From Planctomycetota bacterium (GTDB taxonomy: Bacteria > Planctomycetota > B15-G4), in assembly GCA_029259715.1 (NCBI GenBank), contig JAJDEP010000019.1:393377-457376 (forward strand): 64,000 nucleotides of DNA, written 5' to 3'. The notes beneath the pieces are model-generated. The model saw only the letters and a list, made by a program, of their open reading frames with translations, had not been told where the DNA came from and searched no databases. The position numbers and the translations under genes are program-made. Below, piece after piece: positions 24,940 through 33,323 of the stretch. Every line of letters begins with the position of its first letter. Within the stretch, counting starts at the first letter, position 1.

Positions 24940-25263
24940 ATGAGCAAGCTGTCCCGACCGTTGATCGTCCTCGGCCTCGCCTTCCTGGTTTCGGGCTGCG
25001 CGTCCGCCTTCCCCACCCAGCCGATCCCCGGCTTCATCCTCAGCGACGTGAAGGCGCCGCTCTCGACGAACCATGGTGACTTCGGCAGCCGCAAGGGCAT
25101 GGCCACGATCAAGTCCGTGCTGGGCTGGGTCACCACCGGTGACGCCTCCATCGCCACGGCCGCCGCGCAGGCGGGCATCACCGTGGTCAAGCACGTCGAC
25201 TTCCACAGCTACTCGATTCTCGGCGTGTTCGCCGAGTTCACCGTCATCGTCTACGGCGACTGA
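24940..25263 (+). CDS. TRL-like family lipoprotein
   Basis: Small lipoprotein of 107 aa. The lipobox is LVSGC, making Cys20 the probable acylated residue. The mature part matches what is known of the TRL-like family (PF13146): PIPGFILSDVKAPL, then GSRKGMATIKSVLGWVTTGD, ASIATAAAQAGITVVKHVDF and a final FAEFTVIVYGD. These proteins are envelope lipoproteins of unknown biochemical role; the name refers to a tRNA-associated locus in which the first member was found. The ATG at 24940 is preceded by a TATGCT box. A strong hairpin follows the stop. Confidence 0.85.
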   Translation: MSKLSRPLIVLGLAFLVSGCASAFPTQPIPGFILSDVKAPLSTNHGDFGSRKGMATIKSVLGWVTTGDASIATAAAQAGITVVKHVDFHSYSILGVFAEFTVIVYGD

Positions 25264-25282
25264 CCTCGCCGCTCGGGCGGCC

Positions 25283-25315
25283 CCCGCTCCGGCCCGGTCA
25301 ACGGGTCGGGGCGGG
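25283..25315. terminator. Strong hairpin between convergent genes
   Basis: A stem of about 14 bp (CCCGCTCCGGCCCG with CGGGTCGGGGCGGG, two G-U pairs) closes a GTCAA loop between the convergent TRL-like and SGNH genes. It lacks a U-tract but could terminate from both sides. Confidence 0.55.
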
Positions 25316-25326
25316 CGCGCCTGCCC

Positions 25327-26505
25327 TCAGCCGTCCTCGCTCAGCCGGCCGCGCGCGAGGTCGAGGATCGGGCCGGCGATGTAGTCCGCGAACCGATTCG
25401 ACCCGAGCTGGTTCCAGTGCCCGTCGGTGGGCGGATAGAACGTCCGCAGCTCGGACTTCGACAGTCCCGTGTAGGCCTCGAGGCCGTCGACGAAGACGCC
25501 GCCCATGCGGCGGGTGAAGGTGCGGATGCGCCGCTCACGGACCTGTGAGTGTTCGTCCGGCCCCGTCGAGAGCAGCTCGTAGCGGGACGGCAGGCGCACA
25601 CCGAGCATCGGCAGCCCGCGCGACTTCACGAACGCCACCAGCGCCTTCTCGTGATCCATGCGCTCGGAGCCCGCGTCCGTCTGCCCCGCCACGGCCGGCT
25701 TCCCGATCAGCGGCAGCCCGGGAAGACTCCGCCCCAGTGACTGCGTCAGGCGGCCAGTGAGCACCAGGCGCCAGCGCCGTGGCGGCGTCCACCCTTCGGC
25801 GAGGGCCCGGTCGAATTCGGCCGCACCGAGGCGGAACATGGGCAGGGGCAACAGCCAGCGCTGTGCAGCCGCCCGGTCGCGCGGATAGTCGTCGCGGCGC
25901 CACGTCGGATAGCGGGCGGCGTGGATCATGCCGTCGTCCGCGGCGTCGGCGAAGAAGAAGCGGCGCTCGAAGTCGTCGCCCCACACGGCGAACACGATGC
26001 CGTCGAGCTCGAACTCCCGGGCGGCGACGATGTGCTCCATCACGCTCCACCAATTGGCCAGGCCGTAGCCGTTGAGCGAGAAGTTGAGCAGCTGCACCCG
26101 GGGCGACCCCGGCCGCCGGGCGAGCAGCTCCTCGACCCGCCGGGGCCAGTTGACTTCCATGTTCGTCCCGGCGGAGAAGGAGTCGCCGAACACGGCGATA
26201 CGGAGCACGTCCGGGGACGGCCGGCGGGCCGCGAACTCGTCGTCCGGGAACCCGAGCCCATTGCCCCGCACGGTGGACGCGAACTCGCGCACCCCTTGGT
26301 GGAATTGGGCCATGCGCCACGGCGTCGGCGACAGGCGATATCCCGACGCCGGGTCGAAGGCCATGTTGTCGCCCACGTCCTCGCAGACCACGTAGGTCGG
26401 CGGACGCGAATCGAGCCCCGCCCACACGCTCACGCCGGCCTCGACCAGGCCGAAGAGCACGAAGGCGCCGAGCATCGCGAAGCTGACTTTCTTGCCGACT
26501 CTCAA
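25327..26505 (-). CDS. SGNH-hydrolase-like membrane-anchored protein
   Basis: Protein of 392 aa with an N-terminal signal anchor (MLGAFVLFGLVEAGVSVWAG). SGNH block I is IAVFGDSFSAG and the C-terminal block V is TDGHWNQLGSNRFADY (Asp and His of the triad). A further conserved stretch is QLLNFSLNGYGLANWW. This AlgJ/AlgX-like arrangement suggests an esterase or O-acetyl-transferase acting outside the membrane on a polysaccharide, but no acyltransferase partner is adjacent. The likely start is TTG at 26505, overlapping the upstream stop as TTGA; an ATG exists at 26475. It is a tandem paralogue of the upstream gene (shared WRMAQ, STVRGN.LGFPD, NWP.RVE.LL). Confidence 0.75.
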   Translation of the reverse strand: MRVGKKVSFAMLGAFVLFGLVEAGVSVWAGLDSRPPTYVVCEDVGDNMAFDPASGYRLSPTPWRMAQFHQGVREFASTVRGNGLGFPDDEFAARRPSPDVLRIAVFGDSFSAGTNMEVNWPRRVEELLARRPGSPRVQLLNFSLNGYGLANWWSVMEHIVAAREFELDGIVFAVWGDDFERRFFFADAADDGMIHAARYPTWRRDDYPRDRAAAQRWLLPLPMFRLGAAEFDRALAEGWTPPRRWRLVLTGRLTQSLGRSLPGLPLIGKPAVAGQTDAGSERMDHEKALVAFVKSRGLPMLGVRLPSRYELLSTGPDEHSQVRERRIRTFTRRMGGVFVDGLEAYTGLSKSELRTFYPPTDGHWNQLGSNRFADYIAGPILDLARGRLSEDG

Positions 26506-27755
26506 TGACCGTCCGATATGGGCAATCCCGCCACGAGCTCTGCCACCCGCGGCCGCATGAATTGCGCGAATCGATCGGAGCCCCGTTGATTCCAGTGTAG
26601 GTCGAATGCCGGGAAGAAATCAGCGCGGCGGTCGGGCGGGATCTCGGAAAAGGCCAGGCCCCCGTCGACGTACCGCGCGCCCAGCTGCTGCGAGAAGCCG
26701 GAAACGGCGCGGACGTAGTCCGCAAGGGGGCGGCGGTCGGGCGGCGTATCGGGAACCAGGAACGGCTTGGGCGGGATGAACACGACCAGGCAGCGCAGCC
26801 CCCGGGAGCGGATCCACGTGGCCATGTCGTCGATCTGCTGCCGCATGCTCCGGACCATGCCGGCCCGCGTGTCGTCGAGATCCCCGGACGTCCACAGCGC
26901 TCCGTCCCGCGGGACGCTCCTGCCGGGCGCGAGCGCGGACACCGCCGGTGACCCCGAAGAATACGCCGTCGAGAACGCCGTCGAGAAGCCGCCGAGCCAC
27001 GCCTCGGCCAGGCGCGGGCGCCAGGTCAGGGGCGGGGTCCAGGTGCCCCGCAGCGCACGGTCGAAGTCGGCGCCGGACACGCGGTACATGCGACTCGGCC
27101 GCAGCCAGCGCTGAGCCTCGCGGAGATCGTCGGGATACTGCGCGGTGTCCCAGCTGACGACCCGCCCGAGCTGCAACCGGTCGCCGGACCCGGCGTCGCC
27201 GAGGTGGAAACGGCGGAACAGGTCGTTGCCCCACACGGCGAACACCACGGCGTCCACCTGCCACGCGTCGGCCTCGAGCAGGTCGCGCACCGTGCGCCAC
27301 CAATTCTGCAGGCCGATGCCGGGGAGCGAGAAGTTGAGCAGTTCGACCGGGCGCTGCGCCCCCAGCAAGTCCTCCACGCGGTCGGGCCAGTTCACGTCGA
27401 GGTGCAGGCCCGCGGTGAACGAGTCGCCCAGCACGGCCACGCGGGGCACGGCGGGATCGGCGCGCCCGGGGCCGAAGTCGTCCCGGTCGGGAAACCCCAG
27501 CGAGTTCCCCCGCACCGTGGAGAGGAACTCCAGCTCACCCTGCTGGATCTGGGCCATGCGCCAGGGGCGCTCCGAGAGGCGCAGCCCGGTGACCGGGTCG
27601 AAGCGGATCAGATCGCCCTCGCCCTCGCAGACCACGAACAATCGAGGGGCCGAGGCGAGGGCAAACGGCACCGAGACCGCGGCCTCGGCCACGACGTAGG
27701 TCAGGACCACGACGAGCAAGACCCAGGCGACGCGGCGCAGCCAGGCGAAACCCAT
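26502..27755 (-). CDS. SGNH-hydrolase-like membrane-anchored protein, paralogue
   Basis: Protein of 417 aa. A signal anchor (VAWVLLVVVLTYVVAEAAVS) is followed by the same architecture as the downstream gene: RPWRMAQIQQGELEFLSTVR, GNSLGFPD, block I VAVLGDSFTAGLHL, LLNFSLPGIGLQNWW and block V FDLHWNQRGSDRFAQF. An extra segment of about 55 residues in the middle (FSTAFSTAYSSGSPAVSALA) distinguishes it. The ATG at 27755 was chosen because a hydrophobic anchor follows directly; the frame is open upstream to 27881 without plausible coding. The two genes are a coupled tandem duplicate, probably acting on the same kind of acylated surface polymer. Substrate unknown. Confidence 0.78.
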   Translation of the reverse strand: MGFAWLRRVAWVLLVVVLTYVVAEAAVSVPFALASAPRLFVVCEGEGDLIRFDPVTGLRLSERPWRMAQIQQGELEFLSTVRGNSLGFPDRDDFGPGRADPAVPRVAVLGDSFTAGLHLDVNWPDRVEDLLGAQRPVELLNFSLPGIGLQNWWRTVRDLLEADAWQVDAVVFAVWGNDLFRRFHLGDAGSGDRLQLGRVVSWDTAQYPDDLREAQRWLRPSRMYRVSGADFDRALRGTWTPPLTWRPRLAEAWLGGFSTAFSTAYSSGSPAVSALAPGRSVPRDGALWTSGDLDDTRAGMVRSMRQQIDDMATWIRSRGLRCLVVFIPPKPFLVPDTPPDRRPLADYVRAVSGFSQQLGARYVDGGLAFSEIPPDRRADFFPAFDLHWNQRGSDRFAQFMRPRVAELVAGLPISDGH

Positions 27756-28085
27756 GCAGGGACCGGTGACGGGGAGGAGCAGGAGAGCCGAAGAGGGCGT
27801 CGACGCCTCGGGACATCCGGGTGAGCCGCCGTCGCGCAGGCAGTCTAGGAGCGCTCGCGAAACCGGTGTCCGTCCGATCACGGAACAGAGTCGCGCGCCA
27901 TGGACGCTTCACGGGTCGCCGCTGCGTTTCACTCCGTCCGGCACGCCTGGGCACAAGTGCGCAGTCGTTCGCGGGCGCTCGCCATCACTCGCGGTGCTCT
28001 CCGCTGCGCGGGCCTGCGGGGCGGGTGTCCGGGACCGGTCAATTGCCTAGACTGCCGCCATCGTTTCGAGCACGAGGCGCGGACC
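27756..28085. other. Divergent intergenic region (330 bp)
   Basis: No gene is supported here. It separates the SGNH pair (minus) from the bifunctional hydroxylase (plus). A frame is open from 27900 into the hydroxylase, but its residues are Arg/Ala-rich and do not belong to that protein family. A TAGACT box lies at 28048. Confidence 0.6.
28048..28053 (+). promoter_or_regulatory. TAGACT -10-like box for the hydroxylase
   Basis: TTGCCTAGACTG contains TAGACT, 32 nt before the ATG at 28086. Part of the recurrent TAGRNT set. Confidence 0.4.
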
Positions 28086-30344
28086 ATGAAGATCGAATGC
28101 ATCGGCGGTGGACCAGCCGGTCTCTACTTTTCGATTCTCATGAAACAGGCCCACCCGGGCGCCGACATCACGGTGTACGAGCGCAACGCCCCCACCGACA
28201 CCTTCGGCTGGGGCGTCGTGTTCTCGGACGAGACCCTGGGCCACTTCCGGCAGGCCGACGCCCCCTCCTTCGACGAGATCACCGCCAACTTCACCTATTG
28301 GCCCGACATCGAGACCTACTACGGCGGCACCTGCGTGCGGTCGACGGGCCACGGCTTCTGCGGCATGTCCCGGCGTCGGCTGCTCGAGATCATGCAGGGG
28401 CGCGCCCGCGACCTGGGTGTCGACCTGCGCTTCGAGACGGACATCGACGACGTGGCCGCCCTGGCGGCGTCGGCCGACCTGCTGGTGGGCGCCGATGGCC
28501 TCAACTCCATGGTGCGCACGCAGGGGGCCGAGGCCTTCCGCCCGTCGATCCACACCGGGTCGACCCACTTCTGCTGGCTCGGCACCGACCGGCACCTCGA
28601 CGCCTTCACCTTCGTCTTCGCCGAGAACGACGACGGCCTGTTCATCGTCCACGCCTACCCGTTTCAGGACGACCTGAGCACGTGGATCGTCGAGTGCGAC
28701 GACGAGACCTGGCATCGCGCCGGACTGGCCCAGGCCACCGAGGAGCAGACCGTGGCCTACTGCGAGGCCCTCTTCGCCGATCACCTGAAGGGGCATCGGC
28801 TGCTCACCAACCGGTCCATCTGGCGCCAGTTCCCCACGGTGAAGAACGAGCGCTGGCACCACGAGAACGTGGTGCTGCTGGGCGACGCGGCCCACACCGC
28901 CCACTTCTCCATCGGGTCGGGCACCAAGCTCGCCATGGAGGACGCCATCGCCCTGGTCGGAGCCTTCGAACGCCATGGCACCGGCGACGTCCCCCAGGCC
29001 CTCGCCGCCTACCAGGACAGCCGCTGGGTCGACGCCGCGCGCCTGCAGAAGGTGGCCCAGACCTCGCGCACCTGGTTCGAGCAGGCGCAACGCTACCAGC
29101 ACCTGCACCCGCTGGCCTTCACGTTCAACATGCTCTGCCGCAGCAAGCAGATCACCTACGACAACCTCGCCGTGCGCGACCCCGAGCTCGTGCGCCGCGT
29201 CACCGAGTGGTGGTGGGACGAGGTCGCCCAGCAGCCGCGCCGACCCGACGGCAGCGCGCCCCCGCCCATGTTCGCGCCGTTCAAGTTGCGCGAGCTCGAG
29301 CTGGTCAATCGCGTCGCCGTCTCGCCCATGTGCCAGTACTCGGCCGTCGACGGCGTGGTGAACGACTGGCACCTGGTGCACCTGGGCGCGCGGGCCACCG
29401 GGGGCGCCGGCCTGATCGTCAGCGAGATGACCGACGTCTCCGCGGCGGGTCGCATCACCCTCGGCTGCGCGGGCATGTACACCGACGCGCAGGAGGTGGC
29501 CTGGAAGCGCATCGTCGACTTCGTCCACGGCAACAGCCACGCCAGGCTCGCCATGCAGCTCGCCCACGCCGGGCGCAAGGCCAGCACCCACCTGCCCTGG
29601 GACGGCGGCGAGGCCCTCACCGGCCACGACGCCTGGGAGACCCTCGCCCCCTCGGCCATCCCCTTCGTCAAGGGTTGGCCCACCCCGCGGGCCATGACCC
29701 GCGACGACATGGACCAGGTGCGTGACGACTTCGTTGCCGCCACCCAGCGCTGCCTCCGGGCCGGCTTCGACATGGTCGAGCTGCACATGGCCCACGGCTA
29801 TCTGCTCTCCACCTTCCTCAGCCCGCTGTCCAATCGGCGCGACGACGACTTCGGCGGCAGCCTCGAGAACCGCATGCGCTTCCCGCTGGAGGTCTTCGAG
29901 GCGGTGCGAGCGGCCTGGCCGGCCGAGCGCCCCCTGGCCGTGCGCCTCTCCGCCACCGACTGGCTCGACGACGACGGCGGCCAGACCCTCGACGACACCC
30001 TGGTCATCGCCCGGGCCCTGAGCGAACGGGGCTGCGACCTCATCGACGTCAGCTCGGCGGGCAACGTCTCGCAGAGCCACCCCGAATTCGGCCGCCTCTA
30101 CCAGGTGCCCTTCGCCGAGCAGATCAAGCAGGAGGTGGACGTCGCCGTCATGGCGGTGGGCGCGATCCAGGGACACGACCACTGCAACACCATCCTGGCG
30201 GCGGGCCGCACCGACCTGTGCGCCCTCGCGCGGCCCCACCTGATCAACCCGTCGCTGACCCTCGGGGCGGCTGTCACATACGGTCACCACGAACACCACT
30301 GGCCCGACCAGTACCTGCCGGCCAAGCCGCAACCCAAGGACTGA
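28086..30344 (+). CDS. Bifunctional salicylyl-CoA 5-hydroxylase / anthraniloyl-CoA monooxygenase-type fusion
   Basis: Protein of 752 aa with two flavin domains. Residues 1-385 are a class A FAD monooxygenase: IECIGGGPAGLYFSILMKQA at the N-terminus, VGADGLNSMVRTQ, and the FAD-ribityl motif LLGDAAHTAHFSIGSG near residue 265. Residues ~394-745 are an old-yellow-enzyme FMN domain: MFAPFKLRELELVNRVAVSP, QLAHAGRKAS, ELHMAHGYLLSTFLSPLSN and RRDDDFGGSLENR. This order and length match anthraniloyl-CoA monooxygenase/reductase of Azoarcus and the SdgC-type salicylyl-CoA hydroxylases. It should hydroxylate, and possibly then reduce, an aromatic CoA thioester in aerobic degradation. No CoA ligase or further pathway gene is adjacent, so the substrate is uncertain. 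Confidence 0.88.
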   Translation: MKIECIGGGPAGLYFSILMKQAHPGADITVYERNAPTDTFGWGVVFSDETLGHFRQADAPSFDEITANFTYWPDIETYYGGTCVRSTGHGFCGMSRRRLLEIMQGRARDLGVDLRFETDIDDVAALAASADLLVGADGLNSMVRTQGAEAFRPSIHTGSTHFCWLGTDRHLDAFTFVFAENDDGLFIVHAYPFQDDLSTWIVECDDETWHRAGLAQATEEQTVAYCEALFADHLKGHRLLTNRSIWRQFPTVKNERWHHENVVLLGDAAHTAHFSIGSGTKLAMEDAIALVGAFERHGTGDVPQALAAYQDSRWVDAARLQKVAQTSRTWFEQAQRYQHLHPLAFTFNMLCRSKQITYDNLAVRDPELVRRVTEWWWDEVAQQPRRPDGSAPPPMFAPFKLRELELVNRVAVSPMCQYSAVDGVVNDWHLVHLGARATGGAGLIVSEMTDVSAAGRITLGCAGMYTDAQEVAWKRIVDFVHGNSHARLAMQLAHAGRKASTHLPWDGGEALTGHDAWETLAPSAIPFVKGWPTPRAMTRDDMDQVRDDFVAATQRCLRAGFDMVELHMAHGYLLSTFLSPLSNRRDDDFGGSLENRMRFPLEVFEAVRAAWPAERPLAVRLSATDWLDDDGGQTLDDTLVIARALSERGCDLIDVSSAGNVSQSHPEFGRLYQVPFAEQIKQEVDVAVMAVGAIQGHDHCNTILAAGRTDLCALARPHLINPSLTLGAAVTYGHHEHHWPDQYLPAKPQPKD

Positions 30345-30403
30345 AGCAACCGGCCGGGCGACGGCCCGACGATGATCGGGCCCACGAGTGCCCGTCTGCG
30401 TGC

Positions 30404-30431
30404 TTGAGACGGCCCTTTTCGTCGTTAGGGT
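30404..30431 (+). promoter_or_regulatory. Probable promoter, TTGAGA-N16-TAGGGT
   Basis: TTGAGA (30404-30409) and TAGGGT (30426-30431) are separated by 16 bp, close to a sigma-70 promoter. The -10 box ends only 7 nt before the ATG at 30439, so transcription would start at or next to the start codon, giving a leaderless mRNA. Confidence 0.5.
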
Positions 30432-30438
30432 GAGATGC

Positions 30439-31623
30439 ATGAATCGCATGCGCCTGGTCCCGGTGACGCTGGCCCTGTGTGCCGCCGCCCTCTCGTCCGC
30501 CTGCTTCACCTTCGGGACGGTGCCCGACTACGGGCGACCACTCCCGCCCGGGGCCGCCGCCCTGCTGCCGCTCGCGCCCGGCGAGGAGGTCCCCGACTTC
30601 GCCTCGCAATGGGTGCGGCGGGACGAGCTGCTCGAGGTCACCGAGCGCTCGCTGATCTGGTTCGACAAGCCCTCCTCCAAGACGCACTTCCCCCTCGAGG
30701 GCGTGTCCCACGAGCGGGCGCAGCAGAGCCTGTCGCACTTCCGCGACGTGCTGCTCGAGGCCCGGAACGCCGAGGACCTGCAGCGGCGCATCGAGAACGA
30801 CTTCACCGTCTACAAGAGCGCCGGCTGGGACGGCGACGGCGGCGGGGTGTTGTTCACGGGCTACTGCACGCCGATCCTCGACGGCAGCGTCTCGCGCACG
30901 TCCCAATACCGCTGGCCGCTCTACGGCCTGCCCCCCGACCTGCTCAAGGCTGAGGACGGCTCGATCCTGGGTCAGCGCACCGACGCCGGCGTGGTCCCCT
31001 ACCCCGACCGTCGGCAGATCGACGCCGGAGGCCTGCTCGACGATCAGAACCTCGAGCTGGTCTGGATGCGCTCGCCGCTCGACGCCTACATCGCCCACGT
31101 GAACGGCTCGACCATCGTGCGCATGCGCAACGGCAGCCTGAAGCGCTTCGGCTACGCCGGCAAGAACGGGCACAGGTACACCTCGCTGCGCGGAGAGCTC
31201 GTGCGCGACGGCAAGCTCAGCCAGGCCGAGGCCAACCTCGACACCATCCGCCGCTGGGCCAAGGCCCATCCCGCCGAGGTCGAGGAGTATCTCTGGCGCA
31301 ACCCGAGCTACGTCTTCTTCATGCCCATCAACGGCAACCCGCACGGCAGCCTCAACATCGAGGTGACCGCCGAGCGGACGCTCGCCACCGACAAGACCAT
31401 CTTCCCGCGCGGCGGCGTGGTGTTCGTCGATGCCGACCTGCCGGACGCCAACGGGCGCGGCACGGCCCCCTTCCAGCGCTTCATGTTCGACCAGGACACC
31501 GGCGGGGCCATCCGCACCGCGGGCCGCGCCGACATCTACCTGGGCCGCGGCGTGCGGGCCGAGCGCATGGCCGGCGCGACACAATCCGAGGGTCAGCTCT
31601 ACTACCTGTTCCTCAAGAGCTGA
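30439..31623 (+). CDS. mltA: MltA-type lytic murein transglycosylase
   Basis: Exported protein of 394 aa, probably a lipoprotein (signal peptide ending LSSACF, a weak lipobox). The MltA barrel is visible as FTGYCTPILDGSVSRTSQYR, YPDRRQIDAGGLL, LELVWMRSPLDAYIAHVNGS, RMRNGSLKRFGYAGKNGHRY and NPSYVFFMPI. The 3D domain with its aspartates ends the protein (RFMFDQDTGGAIRTAGRADI, then YLGRGVRAERMAGATQSEGQ). MltA cuts the glycan strand of peptidoglycan, leaving 1,6-anhydromuramic acid. Its presence implies a peptidoglycan wall. It is the first gene of a likely five-gene operon with ornithine-lipid genes, 30 bp before the olsB-like gene. Confidence 0.9.
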   Translation: MNRMRLVPVTLALCAAALSSACFTFGTVPDYGRPLPPGAAALLPLAPGEEVPDFASQWVRRDELLEVTERSLIWFDKPSSKTHFPLEGVSHERAQQSLSHFRDVLLEARNAEDLQRRIENDFTVYKSAGWDGDGGGVLFTGYCTPILDGSVSRTSQYRWPLYGLPPDLLKAEDGSILGQRTDAGVVPYPDRRQIDAGGLLDDQNLELVWMRSPLDAYIAHVNGSTIVRMRNGSLKRFGYAGKNGHRYTSLRGELVRDGKLSQAEANLDTIRRWAKAHPAEVEEYLWRNPSYVFFMPINGNPHGSLNIEVTAERTLATDKTIFPRGGVVFVDADLPDANGRGTAPFQRFMFDQDTGGAIRTAGRADIYLGRGVRAERMAGATQSEGQLYYLFLKS

Positions 31624-31653
31624 TCCGCCACGGGCGTCTCCGGACGTCGAGCC

Positions 31654-32541
31654 ATGACAGAAACCGAATTCGAGGGCGCGCCGCGAGGAGCCTCGCGCCC
31701 CACGGCCGGCCCCGCGCAGGTTGCGGGAGCCCTGCCCGACCTCGGCCCCCTGCCCGTGCGACCCATCCGCGAGGGCCCTTACGAGATCCGCTTCGCGCGC
31801 ACCGAGGCCGAACGCGAGGCCGCCCTGCGCCTGCGCTTCGAGGTCTTCAACCTCGAGCTGGGCGAGGGCCTCGCCGCCTCCCACGCCACCGGCCTCGACA
31901 CCGACGCGTTCGACCCCCACTGCCACCACCTGCTCGTCATCGACACGCGGGCTGACGTCATCGTCGGGACGTATCGCATGCAGACGCAGGCCATGAGCGC
32001 ACGCGGCGCCGGCTTCTACTGCGACGGCGAATTCGATCTCTCGACCATGCCCGCCGCGGTGCTCGACGAGGGCATCGAGGTGGGCCGGGCTTGCATCGCC
32101 AAGGAACACCGCCGTCACCGCGTGCTCTTCGGCCTGTGGAAGGGCCTGGCCGCCTACCTCGACGCCGCCGGGAAGCGCTACCTCTTCGGCTGCTGTTCGC
32201 TCACCAGCCAGGACCCGGCCGAGGGCCTGGCCGTGATGGCGCACCTCTCGCGTGAGGGACACGTGCACCCCTCGGTGGTGGTGCGCCCCCGGCCGGGCTT
32301 CGCGTGCACCCCCGACGAGGAAGGCGGCGGCCTCCCGACGGTGAAGGTGCCGCCGCTCTTCGCGACCTACCTGCGCTACGACGCGCGCGTCTACGGCCCG
32401 CCGGCCGTCGACCGCCAGTTCAAGACCATCGACTTCCTGGTGGTCACCGACACCCACGACCTCGACCCCGAAGCCTGGCAGTTGTTCTTCGGGCGCCCCG
32501 GCCCCCCGAGACCCGGCCCCCCGAGCGGCGACCCGGCGTGA
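31654..32541 (+). CDS. olsB: OlsB-like N-acyltransferase (ornithine lipid step 1)
   Basis: GNAT-fold protein of 295 aa of the Acetyltransf_5/OlsB type. Typical segments are YEIRFARTEAEREAALRLRF, EVFNLELGEG, HHLLVIDTRADVIVGTYRMQ, IEVGRACIAKEHRRHRVLFG and LFGCCSLTSQDP. OlsB transfers a 3-hydroxyacyl group from ACP to the alpha-amine of ornithine, giving lyso-ornithine lipid. The assignment is strengthened by the next gene, an OlsA/PlsC-like acyltransferase that overlaps it by 4 nt (GTGA). The first ~40 residues are Pro/Ala-rich and probably disordered. Some members of this family use other amino acids or glycine, so the exact acceptor is inferred. Confidence 0.82.
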   Translation: MTETEFEGAPRGASRPTAGPAQVAGALPDLGPLPVRPIREGPYEIRFARTEAEREAALRLRFEVFNLELGEGLAASHATGLDTDAFDPHCHHLLVIDTRADVIVGTYRMQTQAMSARGAGFYCDGEFDLSTMPAAVLDEGIEVGRACIAKEHRRHRVLFGLWKGLAAYLDAAGKRYLFGCCSLTSQDPAEGLAVMAHLSREGHVHPSVVVRPRPGFACTPDEEGGGLPTVKVPPLFATYLRYDARVYGPPAVDRQFKTIDFLVVTDTHDLDPEAWQLFFGRPGPPRPGPPSGDPA

Positions 32542-33323
32542 GGCGAGTGCGCAGGGTCTTGCGCCTGACGGCCATGGTCGTCGTCACGGTGGTGTTGGTG
32601 GTGCCGGCGATCCTGAGCCTGCCGGCGGGCGACCGGTGCATCGCCTTCCGCAGCCGCATCACCAGCGCCTGGTCGCGAGCCGTCACCGCGATCATGGGCA
32701 TCCGCGTCCGGGTGGAGGGCGCGCCGCCGCAACCGCCATTCTTCCTGGTCAGCAACCACCTCGGATACATGGACATCGTGGTGCTGGCCACGGCGCTGCC
32801 CGCCGTCTTCGTGTCCAAGTCGGAGGTGGCCCGCTGGCCGGTGATCGGGTTCCTGTGCCGACTCGTGGACACCGTCTTCGTCGACCGAGGCCGCAAGCGC
32901 GACCTGCCCCGGGTCGTGGCCCACATCGAGGCGCTGCTGGGCCGGGGCGTGGGCGTCGTGGCCTTCCCCGAGGGCACCAGCAGCGATGGTCGGCAGGTGC
33001 TGCCCTTTCGTCCCTCCCTGCTCGAACCGGCTCTCCGTCGCGGATACGGTGTGAATTGCGCCAGCCTGACCTACACCACGCCGGCCTCGGAGCCCCCGGC
33101 CCGACTCGCGGTGTGTTGGTGGGGAGACATGACCTTCGGAAGCCACTTTCTCGACCTTTTGGGAATCAGGCGCGTGACCGCGACAATCAGGTTCGGGCGG
33201 GAGCCGGTGCGGGAATCCGATCGACACCGACTGGCCGTGCGACTGCACGAAGAAGTGGTCCAGCTGTTCGTACCCGTCGACACCGAGGAGCCGAAGACGC
33301 AATGGACACCGTCCGCGATCTGA
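32538..33323 (+). CDS. olsA: OlsA/PlsC-like 1-acyl acyltransferase (ornithine lipid step 2)
   Basis: Membrane-associated acyltransferase of 261 aa. An N-terminal transmembrane segment (LRLTAMVVVTVVLVVPAIL) precedes the PlsC domain: the catalytic HX4D is in SNHLGYMDIVVLA, acceptor-binding residues in VDRGRKRDLPRV, and the FPEGTSSDG motif in VVAFPEGTSSDGRQVLPF. It would add the second, ester-linked fatty acid to lyso-ornithine lipid, although it could also be a lysophosphatidate acyltransferase. The GTG at 32538 overlaps the olsB-like stop as GTGA, indicating coupled translation. Its 3' end overlaps the DinB-like gene by 22 nt. Confidence 0.85.
   Translation: MRRVRRVLRLTAMVVVTVVLVVPAILSLPAGDRCIAFRSRITSAWSRAVTAIMGIRVRVEGAPPQPPFFLVSNHLGYMDIVVLATALPAVFVSKSEVARWPVIGFLCRLVDTVFVDRGRKRDLPRVVAHIEALLGRGVGVVAFPEGTSSDGRQVLPFRPSLLEPALRRGYGVNCASLTYTTPASEPPARLAVCWWGDMTFGSHFLDLLGIRRVTATIRFGREPVRESDRHRLAVRLHEEVVQLFVPVDTEEPKTQWTPSAI

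Noticed and set aside
28047..30509. Long antisense open frame opposite the hydroxylase
   Set aside because: High GC keeps antisense frames open; the residues are Gly/Val/His/Arg-rich without motifs, while the plus strand has clear domains.
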